This document shows, in pieces, positions 1 through 8,195 of a stretch of 28,633 nt of DNA (the stretch's first letter is position 1; every line of letters starts with the position of its first letter). Source of the DNA: an uncultured Lachnospiraceae bacterium (GTDB lineage Bacteria; Bacillota_A; Clostridia; Lachnospirales; Lachnospiraceae); assembly GCA_947175285.1 (NCBI GenBank), contig CAMWMM010000011.1, forward strand, positions 1 through 28,633, given 5' to 3'. The notes under the pieces were generated by a model. The model searched no databases. It was not told the origin of the DNA and saw only the letters and a list, made by a program, of their open reading frames with translations. The translations under genes and the position numbers were made by a program.

Positions 1-92
1 GAGTTCTTTTCGTTGACGATTTCTACTTCAATATTTTGAGAATTTTCATATAAATATTTTTTTCCGGTTTCAATGTCGGTTATATGGTTCAT
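1..92 (-). CDS. 5' end of an unidentified divergent gene
   Basis: An open frame of 30 codons runs off the left edge of the window. Its ATG (complement of 90-92) follows AGAGG by six bases, a good ribosome binding site. The visible residues start MNHITDIETGKKYLYEN; they are polar and acidic, with no signal peptide or recognisable motif. It is divergent from the sugar operon and is preceded on its own strand by a plausible promoter, which supports it as a real gene. No function can be assigned from 30 residues. Confidence 0.6.
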   Translation of the reverse strand, partial: MNHITDIETGKKYLYENSQNIEVEIVNEKN

Positions 93-135
93 TGGTTTCC
101 TCTTATATCTGTTTTTAATGTTAATATTCATGAAA

Positions 136-164
136 ATATTATCATTGATTTGTTGCAATGACAA
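136..164 (-). promoter_or_regulatory. Candidate promoter for the divergent left-edge gene
   Basis: On the minus strand TTGTCA (164-159) is followed after 17 bases by TAATAT (141-136). An overlapping GATAAT (143-138) would give a 15-base spacer. It lies about 45 bases upstream of the start codon of the divergent gene. The surroundings are AT-rich, so matches of this quality can arise by chance. Confidence 0.4.
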
Positions 165-223
165 GTGATTTCTTGGGCAAATGCAGATGCAATATAAATA
201 TAGCATGTGAAGACAAAGTTATA

Positions 224-253
224 TTTGCTTTTCATGCACTATTAGTATAAAAT
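224..253 (+). promoter_or_regulatory. Candidate promoter of the first sugar operon
   Basis: TATAAAAT (246-253) is a good -10-like box 35 bases before the first + strand start codon. The only -35-like match is a weak TTTGCT/TTGCTT near 224-230, with a spacing of 15-16 bases. A promoter is expected here because transcription diverges and the downstream genes are packed without gaps. The exact boxes are uncertain. Confidence 0.35.
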
Positions 254-287
254 AGGTATATATTGTGGTATATTATGGAGATTGTAG

Positions 288-1418
288 ATGAAAGCGTTAT
301 TTGTTTTGCATGAGAGTAAATTCGTATATGGAGCTAACAGAAGTCTTTCAGAGCTGTTAAAAAATATAGATTATGATTTTGATATATTGATTTGTAAAAG
401 TTTTACAAAGAAGATTGATGAACAAGAAATCCGCGAACTGCTTGGAAATCATCTGAAAAGAATATATATTTGCTGGTTGCCCAGATATCGCTGCTATATT
501 TATAATAAGTTGGGTATAATATCTGAACTCTCTCATTATGTTAATAATTTGATGTCACTTATTTATTCGAATAAGAGAAAAAGAATTATTAAGCAGGGTA
601 GTTATGATTATGTACATCTTAATTCTCCGGTATTGTTTCCGGTCCTTGATGATAATGCTGTGTATATTATGCATGTTAGAGATATTGTTAGGTCAAATTA
701 CTATAATACTAAAAAGTTAAGACAGAAAATGAAGAAGGCTAAAGGCATAATATATATAGACGAAGCAACTAAAGTGGCTTTGCAGAAAGTTTTTTCTGAA
801 AACAGAGGGATTGTGCTAAATAATCCTTTTAGTATGTTAAGCCTAAAAGAAGTGAGTTATGAAGAAAGTTTGAAGAGATATGACATCAATAAGGATGAAA
901 CTGTTTTTGCGATGTTAGGACAGGTTACAGAGAGCAAAGGTTCTAAGTTTGTTGTTCAGTCTTTTATGAAACAGCATAATGAAAAGAGTCGGCTTTTGAT
1001 TGTAGGTAATCACAATCATTCGTACGGAAGAGAATGCGAAGAAATGGCGAAAAGTGATAAGAGGATTATTTTTTGTGGTGAATTAAAAGATACAAGAGAA
1101 ATATATCGTATTAGTGATTATATTCTTAGGGGCGACCCGCAATTTTGCATAGGAAGAACAATATTTGAAGGATTGTATGCGGGATGTGGAGTCATTGTTC
1201 CCGGATGTATAAATGATTTACAGTTTTTTCCTGAAGGGGAAAAATTTGAAGAAAAAATATCTTTTTATTCGCCAAAGAATGAGGAAGATTTATCTGACGT
1301 CATTGAAAAGCAGGCACAATATAAACAGATAGATAGAAAATTTTATAGTAATATAAAAGAATATGTAGAAAGATTTAATCAATATATCAATGGAATGTTA
1401 AAAGATTGTGAGGGATAA
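288..1418 (+). CDS. GT4-type glycosyltransferase
   Basis: This 376-residue protein has the size and layout of a GT-B glycosyltransferase. The N-terminal half begins with a beta strand (MKALFVLHES). The C-terminal half has the donor-binding pattern: FAMLGQVTESKG near residue 206, LLIVGNH, IIFCGELKD, and EGLYAGCGVIVPG near residue 297. The first Glu of the usual E-x7-E motif is not evident; Phe stands at that place. No membrane segment or signal is visible, so it should be cytosolic or peripheral and transfer a nucleotide-activated sugar to a lipid-linked or protein acceptor. It is the first gene of the operon, and the ATG follows TGGAG. It ends two bases before the dehydrogenase gene, so the two are probably co-translated. 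Donor and acceptor cannot be told from sequence. Confidence 0.85.
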   Translation: MKALFVLHESKFVYGANRSLSELLKNIDYDFDILICKSFTKKIDEQEIRELLGNHLKRIYICWLPRYRCYIYNKLGIISELSHYVNNLMSLIYSNKRKRIIKQGSYDYVHLNSPVLFPVLDDNAVYIMHVRDIVRSNYYNTKKLRQKMKKAKGIIYIDEATKVALQKVFSENRGIVLNNPFSMLSLKEVSYEESLKRYDINKDETVFAMLGQVTESKGSKFVVQSFMKQHNEKSRLLIVGNHNHSYGRECEEMAKSDKRIIFCGELKDTREIYRISDYILRGDPQFCIGRTIFEGLYAGCGVIVPGCINDLQFFPEGEKFEEKISFYSPKNEEDLSDVIEKQAQYKQIDRKFYSNIKEYVERFNQYINGMLKDCEG

Positions 1419-1420
1419 CA

Positions 1421-2512
1421 ATGAAATATGCATTAATAGGATGCGGACGGATATCGCCCAACCATGTAGTTGCTGCCCAAAATAATAATTTGGATATAGC
1501 AGCATTATGTGATATTGTCCCTAAGAACTCTTATGATAAAATACTTAAGTTCGATTTGCCGAAAGATACTCACCAATATACAGATTATAGGGAAATGCTT
1601 AAGGCAGAAGACCCCGAGTTGGTTGCCATTGCGACAGAAAGCGGAAAGCATGCTGAAATAGCGCTTGATTGCATAGAATATGGATGCAATGTCATTATAG
1701 AAAAACCAATTGCTCTTTCTTTAGAGGATGCAGATTTAATTATCGCGAAAGCTGAAAAAAAAGGCGTCAAAGTATGTGCCTGTCATCAGAACCGCTTTAA
1801 TAAGTCTATTCAAAAAATACGCGATGCAATCGAGAAAGATAGATTTGGAAGATTACTATATGGAACGGCACATATTCGTTGGACCAGAGATTATGAATAT
1901 TACTCGAGAGCAAAATGGCGCGGTACATGGGCACAAGATGGCGGTGCATTGATGAATCAGTGTATTCACGATATTGATTTACTGCGTTGGATGATGGGTG
2001 ATGAGATAGATGAAGTTGTAGGTATGACAGACCGACTTAAACATGATTATATCGAGGCGGAAGACTTAGGAATTGCTTTAATTAAATTTAAAAATGGCAG
2101 TTATGGAATCATAGAAGGAACAACAAATATATATCCTAGGAATCTGGAGGAAACGCTGTATATTTTTGGCGAAAAAGGAACTGTGAAAGCAGGGGGAGAA
2201 GCGGTCAATATAATTGAGGAATGGAATTTTTCGGATTATATGGATGACCCGAATGAAGTGAAAAGAGAGTGCCATGAGCTGCCGCCGAACGTGTATGGAT
2301 TTGGTCATAGTAAATTGTACGCGGATGTGATTGATGCCGTTAAAAATGACAGGGCACCTTATGTAGATGGAGAAGCCGGAAGAAGAGCCTTGGAATTGGT
2401 GTTGGCAATATATGAATCTGCTGCTACGGGAAATAGTGTTAGACTGCCGTTACAAAAAAGTAGTACATTAGATTTTGTAGGTAGGTTTGGGAGTGGACAA
2501 GGTTATGAATGA
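1421..2512 (+). CDS. wbpB: WbpB/WlbA-like UDP-GlcNAc-uronate 3-dehydrogenase
   Basis: This is a Gfo/Idh/MocA oxidoreductase of 363 residues. The N-terminal Rossmann fold opens with ALIGCGRIS (residues 4-12). The conserved EKPIAL motif, with its catalytic Lys, is near residue 94, and GGALMNQCIHDIDLLRW near 174-190 supplies the active-site His. In Pseudomonas and Bordetella, WbpB/WlbA oxidises C3 of UDP-N-acetylglucosaminuronate so that WbpE can transaminate it. The next two genes are WbpD-like and WbpE-like, which fixes this role better than the family alone. It lies two bases after the glycosyltransferase and overlaps the acetyltransferase gene by eight. The UDP-GlcNAc 6-dehydrogenase (WbpA) that would supply its substrate is not in the window. 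Family membership is certain; the exact substrate is inferred from context. Confidence 0.85.
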   Translation: MKYALIGCGRISPNHVVAAQNNNLDIAALCDIVPKNSYDKILKFDLPKDTHQYTDYREMLKAEDPELVAIATESGKHAEIALDCIEYGCNVIIEKPIALSLEDADLIIAKAEKKGVKVCACHQNRFNKSIQKIRDAIEKDRFGRLLYGTAHIRWTRDYEYYSRAKWRGTWAQDGGALMNQCIHDIDLLRWMMGDEIDEVVGMTDRLKHDYIEAEDLGIALIKFKNGSYGIIEGTTNIYPRNLEETLYIFGEKGTVKAGGEAVNIIEEWNFSDYMDDPNEVKRECHELPPNVYGFGHSKLYADVIDAVKNDRAPYVDGEAGRRALELVLAIYESAATGNSVRLPLQKSSTLDFVGRFGSGQGYE

Positions 2513-3098
2513 GGGGTATTATGTGCATGAAACTAGCTTAGTAGATAATCATGCGTCCATAGGAAGAAATACCAGAATATGGCAGTTTTGTAACATCATG
2601 CGAGATGTTGTGATTGGTGATGACTGCAATATTGGACAAAATGTATTTATTGAAACAGGAGTGAGAATAGGAAATAGAGTAAAAATAAAAAATAATATTT
2701 CTATTTATCAGGGTGTTGAGTGTGAGGACGGTGTTTTCCTTGGACCGAATTGTGTATTTACGAATGTGATTAATCCCCGTAGTTTTATCGAAAAAAAGAA
2801 TCAGATTAAGAAAACAATTGTAAGGCGCGGAGCAACAATAGGAGCTAATGCAACTATTGTGTGTGGGAACAGCATTGGGCGATATGCAATGATAGGGGCA
2901 GGCAGTGTGGTGACCAAAGACGTTAATGATTTTGAGTTAGTAGTTGGAAACCCAGCTCAGAAAATAGGATATGTGTGTATATGTGGCGAAAGGTTAGAAC
3001 AATGCGGCAAAGAGTTGGATTGTAAAGCCTGTGGCAGGAAGTATGAATGGCAACATGATAAATTGCAATATAGAGGGAACGAAGATGGAATTTATTGA
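2505..3098 (+). CDS. wbpD: WbpD-like N-acetyltransferase with C-terminal zinc-ribbon-like tail
   Basis: A left-handed beta-helix acyltransferase of 197 residues. Hexapeptide repeats (I/V-G-x-x-x-x) run from about residue 18 to 150, for example IGRNTR, IGDDCN, IGNRVK, IGANAT and IGAGSVV. In the wbp pathway WbpD acetylates the 3-amino group made by the transaminase. The last 45 residues carry CICGERL followed by CKACGRKYEW, two Cys pairs that look like a small zinc ribbon. I chose the ATG at 2505, which overlaps the previous stop (ATGAATGA); the frame also opens upstream at TTG 2487, which is less likely. The 3' end overlaps the aminotransferase gene by 14 bases. Other acyl donors are possible, but the neighbours favour acetyl transfer. 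Confidence 0.85.
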   Translation: MNEGYYVHETSLVDNHASIGRNTRIWQFCNIMRDVVIGDDCNIGQNVFIETGVRIGNRVKIKNNISIYQGVECEDGVFLGPNCVFTNVINPRSFIEKKNQIKKTIVRRGATIGANATIVCGNSIGRYAMIGAGSVVTKDVNDFELVVGNPAQKIGYVCICGERLEQCGKELDCKACGRKYEWQHDKLQYRGNEDGIY

Positions 3099-4206
3099 TT
3101 TAAAGGCACAGTATGCAGCTTTAAAGGATGAAATAGATATCAGTATCAAAAGAGTAATAGAGAGCACTCATTTTATATTAGGAGAAGAAGAACAAGAGTT
3201 CGAGGAAAAGTTAGCTGAGTATGTAGGGGTTAAGCATGTAGTAGGGTGTTCAAATGGAACTGATGCGCTACAGTTAATTTATATGGCAAACCAAGTCGGA
3301 GAGGGAGATGCTGTTTTCTGTCCGGATATGACATTTGTTGCATCTGTTGAGCCTGCTTGTCTGCTCGGGGCAACGCCTATTTTTTGTGATATTGACTCTA
3401 AAACTTATAATATAGATCCGGAAAGCTTGGAGCGACAGATAAAAGCAGTAAAAAAGGAAGGGAAATTACGTCCTCGTGCTGTAGTAGCAGTTGATTTTAT
3501 CGGAAATCCTGCAGATTATGAGGCGATTGAAAAAATAGCCCAGCAATATGGTTTGTTAGTAATAGAAGATGCTGCGCAGGGGATGGGAGCATCTTCTAAT
3601 GGAATCAGGTGTGGTGCATTTGGCGATATTGCTGCTACTTCGTTTTTCCCTTCTAAACCGTTAGGTTGTTATGGTGATGGAGGCGCTGTATTTACAAATG
3701 ATGATAAGATGGATAAACTTCTTCGTTCTCTCAGAGTGCATGGGAAGGGAAAAAGTAAGTATGATAACCAGAGAATAGGAATGAATGCGAGACTTGATAC
3801 TCTTCAGGCAGCAATTATGCTTCCTAAATTAAAGGTTTTGGATAAAGAGATAGAAACGAGACAGCAAATAGCAGAAAAATATGATAAAGCATTTGCTGGA
3901 AGATTCCAAATTCCATATGTGAAAGATAATATGATTTCAGCTTATGCGCAATATGCATTGTTAGCTGCTGATATGGAACAGAGGGATTATATCATGAGTA
4001 AGTTGGCAGAGCAAAAGATTCCTTCTTTAGTTTATTATCCAGTACCTTTACATAAAATGAAGGTGTTTGAAGGCTGTTTTATGGGGAATGAGGATTTTAG
4101 AAATACGATACGCTATGCGGAAAGGACATTTTCATTACCTTTTTCTGCCCATTTAAAAGAGGAAGATCAAGAAAAGATAATTGAATCGGTTTTAGATGCC
4201 ATTTAA
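3085..4206 (+). CDS. wbpE: WbpE/WlbC-like DegT-family sugar aminotransferase
   Basis: A PLP-dependent sugar aminotransferase of the DegT/DnrJ/EryC1/StrS family, 373 residues and full length. The opening MEFIDLKAQY is typical of the WbpE group. GCSNGTDALQL forms the phosphate-binding loop, VIEDAAQGMGA holds the PLP-pairing Asp, and FFPSKPLGCYGDGGA holds the Schiff-base Lys. WbpE uses glutamate to aminate the 3-keto sugar made by WbpB, giving a 2-acetamido-3-amino uronic acid that WbpD then acetylates. ATG 3085 is preferred because AGAGGG lies seven bases upstream; the frame extends further upstream but without a site. It overlaps the acetyltransferase gene by 14 bases. It is distinct from the second DegT enzyme at 23689. 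Confidence 0.88.
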   Translation: MEFIDLKAQYAALKDEIDISIKRVIESTHFILGEEEQEFEEKLAEYVGVKHVVGCSNGTDALQLIYMANQVGEGDAVFCPDMTFVASVEPACLLGATPIFCDIDSKTYNIDPESLERQIKAVKKEGKLRPRAVVAVDFIGNPADYEAIEKIAQQYGLLVIEDAAQGMGASSNGIRCGAFGDIAATSFFPSKPLGCYGDGGAVFTNDDKMDKLLRSLRVHGKGKSKYDNQRIGMNARLDTLQAAIMLPKLKVLDKEIETRQQIAEKYDKAFAGRFQIPYVKDNMISAYAQYALLAADMEQRDYIMSKLAEQKIPSLVYYPVPLHKMKVFEGCFMGNEDFRNTIRYAERTFSLPFSAHLKEEDQEKIIESVLDAI

Positions 4207-4262
4207 AGTTGAATAATGCAATAGAAAGAAGAGACTTGTAAAGAAGGAGGGCGTTCAATAAG

Positions 4263-5369
4263 ATGTCATACCAAATGTGTAAATGCTGTGTAATGGACAC
4301 AACAGATAGAGAAATTACTTTTGATGAAAATGGCATTTGTAATCATTGTCAAAATGCAAAAAAAATGTTAAAGAAAATAGAGGAGAATAAAAAAAATTTT
4401 AATTTAGAAGATTTTATAAATAAAGTAAAAATAGATGGAATGGGGAAAAAATACGATTGTATTGTTGGAATTAGCGGAGGTGTTGACAGCTGTTATGTTA
4501 TGCATTTGGTAAAGAAATTCGGATTGCGTCCATTAGCGGTACACTTTGACAACGGTTGGGATTCTGAATTATCAGTTCAGAATATAAAAAATTTGTTAGA
4601 AAAGTTAGAAATTGATTTATATACTTATGTGGTAGACTGGCAAGAATTTAGAGATATACAGTTAGCTTTTCTTAAAGCATCGACACCTGACAGCGAGATT
4701 CCGACTGATCATATGATTTTACCTGTTATGGGTACAGTAGCACATAAATATAAGTGTAAATACGTTTTTATGGGACATAATAGTTCATCTGAGTCTATTT
4801 TACCTAGAACTTGGTCTCATGGACACAACGATTGGAGATACGTTAAAAATATTTATAAAAAATTTGGAACAGGCAAATTTAAAACGTTTCCATATTTTAA
4901 CAGGGCAGATTTAGCCTATTTTATGCGCAAATTCGTTTGGTTTGATATTCTTGATTATGTTGATTATGATAAAGAGAAAGCAAAAAGATTGTTGCAGGAT
5001 AAGTATGATTGGAGAGATTATGGTGGAAAACACTATGAATCTTTTTATACGAAATTTTATCAGTCATATATATTACCTGTTAAATTTGGCTTTGACAAAC
5101 GCAAAATGCATTTATCTAGTTTGATTGTAGCAGGACAATTAAGTAGAGAAGATGCTTTGAAGATGTTGGAATGTCCACCGTATGATGAGCAGAATATAGA
5201 GAGAGAAATTGAATATTTCCTAGAAAAGATGCAGATTTCTCGCGAGGAATATGATTCTATCATGAAAGCAAAACCTTTGAGTTATTGGGATTATCCTAAT
5301 AATGAAAATAGTTTGACGGGTAAATTAGTACGGATAATATTAGAAAAATTTGGCGGAGATAGAGAATGA
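4263..5369 (+). CDS. wbpG: WbpG/PseA-like N-acetyl sugar amidotransferase
   Basis: A 368-residue enzyme that converts a sugar acetamido group to acetamidino using ATP and ammonia. A four-Cys zinc-binding pattern opens the protein (C6-x-C8-C9 and C26-x-x-C29). It is followed by the PP-loop ATP pyrophosphatase motif ISGGVDS (residues 69-75), which would activate the substrate by adenylation. The family includes WbpG, needed for the amidino-uronic acid of Pseudomonas O antigen, and PseA, needed for acetamidino pseudaminic acid. The hisH and hisF homologues directly downstream are the usual ammonia source for WbpG. GGAGG lies 12 bases before the ATG, a long spacing. The target is most simply the diacetamido uronic acid made by the three upstream genes; a nonulosonate target is the alternative. 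Confidence 0.88.
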   Translation: MSYQMCKCCVMDTTDREITFDENGICNHCQNAKKMLKKIEENKKNFNLEDFINKVKIDGMGKKYDCIVGISGGVDSCYVMHLVKKFGLRPLAVHFDNGWDSELSVQNIKNLLEKLEIDLYTYVVDWQEFRDIQLAFLKASTPDSEIPTDHMILPVMGTVAHKYKCKYVFMGHNSSSESILPRTWSHGHNDWRYVKNIYKKFGTGKFKTFPYFNRADLAYFMRKFVWFDILDYVDYDKEKAKRLLQDKYDWRDYGGKHYESFYTKFYQSYILPVKFGFDKRKMHLSSLIVAGQLSREDALKMLECPPYDEQNIEREIEYFLEKMQISREEYDSIMKAKPLSYWDYPNNENSLTGKLVRIILEKFGGDRE

Positions 5370-5467
5370 AGAAAGTAATGAAAAAAATGATTTTTTGTTG
5401 CATTTATTTAATAGAAGACATTGTACACATATGGCATTTTCATATTAATAAACAGTGGAGATTATAG
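5366..5467 (+). CDS. Possible 33-residue coupled small protein
   Basis: A short frame starts exactly on the stop of the amidotransferase gene (ATGA overlap) and ends four bases before hisH. GGAG lies about eight bases upstream of its ATG. The peptide starts MKKVMKKMIFCC and is basic, then hydrophobic and aromatic, with two adjacent Cys and three His. It resembles no family I know. It could be a real small protein, a translated link that couples WbpG to HisH, or the remnant of a decayed gene. A weak promoter-like pair, TTGTAC (5421) and TATTAA (5443), overlaps it, so the gap may instead hold an internal promoter. Confidence 0.3.
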   Translation: MKKVMKKMIFCCIYLIEDIVHIWHFHINKQWRL

Positions 5468-5470
5468 TTT

Positions 5471-6091
5471 ATGATAGCGATTGTGGATTATGGAATGGGA
5501 AATCTCTATTCCGTAAAAAATATGCTGAAATATTTAGGATATGAAAGTGTTGTTACCGGAAATGCAGATGAAATAAAGGCGGCAGATAAACTTATTTTGC
5601 CGGGGGTCGGTAATTTCGGGAAAGCGATGAAAATTATAAACGAATCAGGTATTCATGATATTTTAGACAGAAAAGTTATGGAAGAAAAAACGCCGATTCT
5701 GGGTATATGTCTAGGAATGCAACTATTTCTGGGGTACAGTGAAGAGGGAGAATGTACGGGCCTTGGTTGGATTGCGGGAGATGTAAAGCACTTTGAACTG
5801 TCTGGGCAAGAGTGGAAAGTGCCGCACATGGGTTGGGATTATATAAAAAGGCAGGGGAATTCTAAACTGCTTGAAAATCCTGCGCCAGATGAAAGATTTT
5901 ATTTTGTTCATTCTTATTATGCGACATGTAAGGATAGAAATAATGCGGTTGCTGTAACAGAATACGGTATTACTTTTGATTCGGTTATTCAAAAAGGAAA
6001 TATAGTAGGAACGCAGTTTCATCCGGAAAAAAGCCATAGATTTGGAATGAATATTCTTAAAAATTTTGCGGAGAGTTTTTATGTATCATAA
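5471..6091 (+). CDS. hisH: HisH-like glutamine amidotransferase subunit
   Basis: A class I glutaminase of 206 residues, the normal HisH length. It has the oxyanion-hole region LPGVGNFG (residues 43-50), the nucleophile C80 in GICLGMQ, and the remaining triad residues H184 and E186 in FHPEKS. It hydrolyses glutamine and passes ammonia through HisF. No other histidine biosynthesis gene is nearby, and the pair follows a WbpG homologue as in Pseudomonas O-antigen loci. It therefore probably feeds amidino-sugar synthesis rather than histidine synthesis. GTGGAG lies ten bases before the ATG, and the 3' end overlaps hisF by 11 bases. Confidence 0.9.
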   Translation: MIAIVDYGMGNLYSVKNMLKYLGYESVVTGNADEIKAADKLILPGVGNFGKAMKIINESGIHDILDRKVMEEKTPILGICLGMQLFLGYSEEGECTGLGWIAGDVKHFELSGQEWKVPHMGWDYIKRQGNSKLLENPAPDERFYFVHSYYATCKDRNNAVAVTEYGITFDSVIQKGNIVGTQFHPEKSHRFGMNILKNFAESFYVS

Positions 6092-6845
6092 TAGATTAAT
6101 TCCTTGTTTATTACTGGACAATGGGAAATTGGTAAAAACACAGCAATTTCATAAACCTGTATACATCGGGGACCCGATAAATGCTGTCAAAATTTTTAAT
6201 GATAAAGAAGTTGACGAGCTGGTTTTTTTAGATATTAATGCGACGAAAGCAGGCAGACAGCCAGATTTTGAATATTTGCGCAAGATTGCGGAACAGTGCT
6301 TTATGCCGCTATGTTATGGGGGAGGCATTACTTCCTTAGACGATATCGGCAGATTATTTCGAATTGGTTTCGAAAAAGTTTCTATCAATGCCTCTGCATT
6401 TCGTAATATCGACTTGATGAAAGAAGCCGCGAAAGTCTATGGAAGTCAGAGTATTGTAGGCGCTATTGACGTAGGAAGAAATATGTTCGGAAAGAATGTT
6501 GTAAAAATCATAAACGGAACGCAGAATACGAAGCAGTCTCCGGTAGAATACGCAAAAATATTGGAGGATGCCGGAACAGGAGAAATCTTTTTAAATTCTA
6601 TTACTCATGATGGCATGATGCAGGGATATGATTATGAACTGATACAAGAGATTTCGGATGCTGTGCAGATTCCGGTTATTGCCTGTGGAGGCGCTGGGAG
6701 CCTTGCTGATTGTAAAAGAGCAATCGACAGTGGTGCAAGTGCTGCAGCGGCAGGGAGTATCTTTGTTTTTTGGGGAGCGAATAAAGCGGTATTAATTAAT
6801 TATCCAAACAGTGAGGAAGTAGCCGGATTGTTTGCGATATCATAG
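6081..6845 (+). CDS. hisF: HisF-like ammonia-channel subunit, first catalytic Asp lost
   Basis: A (beta-alpha)8-barrel HisF homologue of 254 residues. Aligned without gaps to Thermotoga HisF at the N-terminus, IPCLLLDNG puts Leu11 where the general acid/base Asp11 (ACLDVKDG) belongs. The second catalytic Asp is kept in AIDVGR, and the first Asp of the later SIDRDG motif is Thr here (SITHDG). Phosphate-binding Gly-rich loops remain (CGGAGS, AAAAGSIF). This fits a subunit that delivers ammonia to WbpG and no longer cyclises the histidine precursor. ATG 6081 is chosen because GGAG lies six to eight bases upstream; the TTG at 6066 would overlap that site. It overlaps hisH by 11 bases. Confidence 0.9.
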   Translation: MYHNRLIPCLLLDNGKLVKTQQFHKPVYIGDPINAVKIFNDKEVDELVFLDINATKAGRQPDFEYLRKIAEQCFMPLCYGGGITSLDDIGRLFRIGFEKVSINASAFRNIDLMKEAAKVYGSQSIVGAIDVGRNMFGKNVVKIINGTQNTKQSPVEYAKILEDAGTGEIFLNSITHDGMMQGYDYELIQEISDAVQIPVIACGGAGSLADCKRAIDSGASAAAAGSIFVFWGANKAVLINYPNSEEVAGLFAIS

Positions 6846-6862
6846 ACTGGGAGATTAATAAA

Positions 6863-8110
6863 TTGAAGAAAAAATTAGTCATATTATTTGATGAGTATCC
6901 CTTTTCCTTAGATGAATATTCTTTTATCAAAACGGAATTGGAATTTCTGGTAGAGCATTTCGATGTGACAATCGTGTCGTCATCCGCTTCTTCGGAACAG
7001 AAAGTCACAATTGATGAGAGGATTACTTTATATCATTGTATAAAAAAATTTAGCATGAAAGAAAAGATAAAGGCAGTACTTTTTTTCTTTTTTTCGGGAT
7101 GCGGACTTGCTGAAATAAGAAGAATTTTAAAAACGAGACAAACGATAGGCGGTCGTCTTTATGATTCTATTGCATATTTTAGCTGTGCAAAACAATTGCA
7201 AAAATATATGGAAAAAGAGCATGTTTTGAAAGGGGACGAAGTCATCTATTCCTATTGGTTTAATGCTGATTGTTTGGCGGCACTGATGGAGAAAAAAGTA
7301 TATCCAAAGTTAAAAGTAGTTTCCAGAATACACGGTTGCGATTTATATAATGAAAGGAACCCTTATAGCAGACAGCCTTTCAGAGAACATATGAATGAAT
7401 TGATAGATAAAATCTTTTTTGTAGGGGATACTGGGGCGCAGTATTATCTGGAACATTGGGGAAATCCGGAGGATAAAGAAAAGAAGTATGTTGTCGCGCC
7501 AATTGGAACCGCCAACTGCGCAGAATGTGGAAAGAGTATTTCGTGTGAGGAAACAGGCGTATTCCATATCGTAAGCTGTTCTAATGTGATTGCGCTTAAG
7601 AGAGTTCATCTTATTATAGAGGGGCTTTCGCGGATTGCGGATATGAACATCAGATGGACACATTTCGGAACCGGAAATCTGATGGGTGAGATAGAGAAGA
7701 AAGCACAGGAACAACTGGCAGAAAAGGACAATGTTTCCTATCAGTTTACGGGTTTTGTTCCGTTGGAAGAGATTATGCGCTTTTATGAAGAAAATGATAT
7801 TGACTGTTTCATAACGACATCCTCTACGGAGGGTTGTCCGGTATCAATTCAGGAAGCAATGTCATATGGCATTCCACTTATTGCTACGGCGGTAGGGGAA
7901 ATTCCAAATATGATTGATGGAAATGGCATTTTGCTGTCTGCCGACCCATCACCGGAAGAGGTGCAGGATGCGATAATGTGCATATATCATGCTGGGGAAG
8001 CTGAAACATTGGCAATGCGTGAGAAATCGAGAATGTTGTGGGAAAATAAATATAATGCAAATAAAAATGCTGCAAGATTTGTGGAAGAACTGGAAAAATT
8101 ATATGTTTAG
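6863..8110 (+). CDS. GT4-type glycosyltransferase (TTG start)
   Basis: A GT-B glycosyltransferase of 415 residues. The N-terminal domain begins KKKLVILFDEYPFS. The C-terminal donor domain shows FHIVSCSNVIALKRVHLIIE (the conserved site for strand and helix after the linker), FTGFVPLEEIMRFY, and an intact E-x7-E motif in TEGCPVSIQEAMSYGIP. Full length and no membrane segment. The start is TTG, supported by GGGAG ten bases upstream and by the absence of a nearby ATG in frame. It lies 17 bases after hisF and is probably in the same operon. The sugar it transfers is unknown; the amidino-uronic acid made upstream is one candidate. Confidence 0.85.
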   Translation: MKKKLVILFDEYPFSLDEYSFIKTELEFLVEHFDVTIVSSSASSEQKVTIDERITLYHCIKKFSMKEKIKAVLFFFFSGCGLAEIRRILKTRQTIGGRLYDSIAYFSCAKQLQKYMEKEHVLKGDEVIYSYWFNADCLAALMEKKVYPKLKVVSRIHGCDLYNERNPYSRQPFREHMNELIDKIFFVGDTGAQYYLEHWGNPEDKEKKYVVAPIGTANCAECGKSISCEETGVFHIVSCSNVIALKRVHLIIEGLSRIADMNIRWTHFGTGNLMGEIEKKAQEQLAEKDNVSYQFTGFVPLEEIMRFYEENDIDCFITTSSTEGCPVSIQEAMSYGIPLIATAVGEIPNMIDGNGILLSADPSPEEVQDAIMCIYHAGEAETLAMREKSRMLWENKYNANKNAARFVEELEKLYV

Positions 8111-8195
8111 ATAATTGCAAAATAAGTTCGCAATTACTTGGTCTGTGACGTCGTGTAAGTGCCTGAGTAAGTATTTGTTGTAAAGGGAGATTGAT

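Noticed and set aside
5471..6845. hisH and hisF as part of a histidine operon
   Set aside because: No other his gene is near, HisF has lost Asp11, and a WbpG homologue stands directly upstream.
7343..7714. 123-codon minus-strand frame opposite a glycosyltransferase
   Set aside because: It lies fully inside a well-supported gene, with no start signal or recognisable content.
8112..8136. TAATTGC...GCAATTA inverted repeat between two glycosyltransferase genes
   Set aside because: A seven-base AT-rich stem with an 11-base loop and no U tract; chance matches of this kind are common in such DNA.
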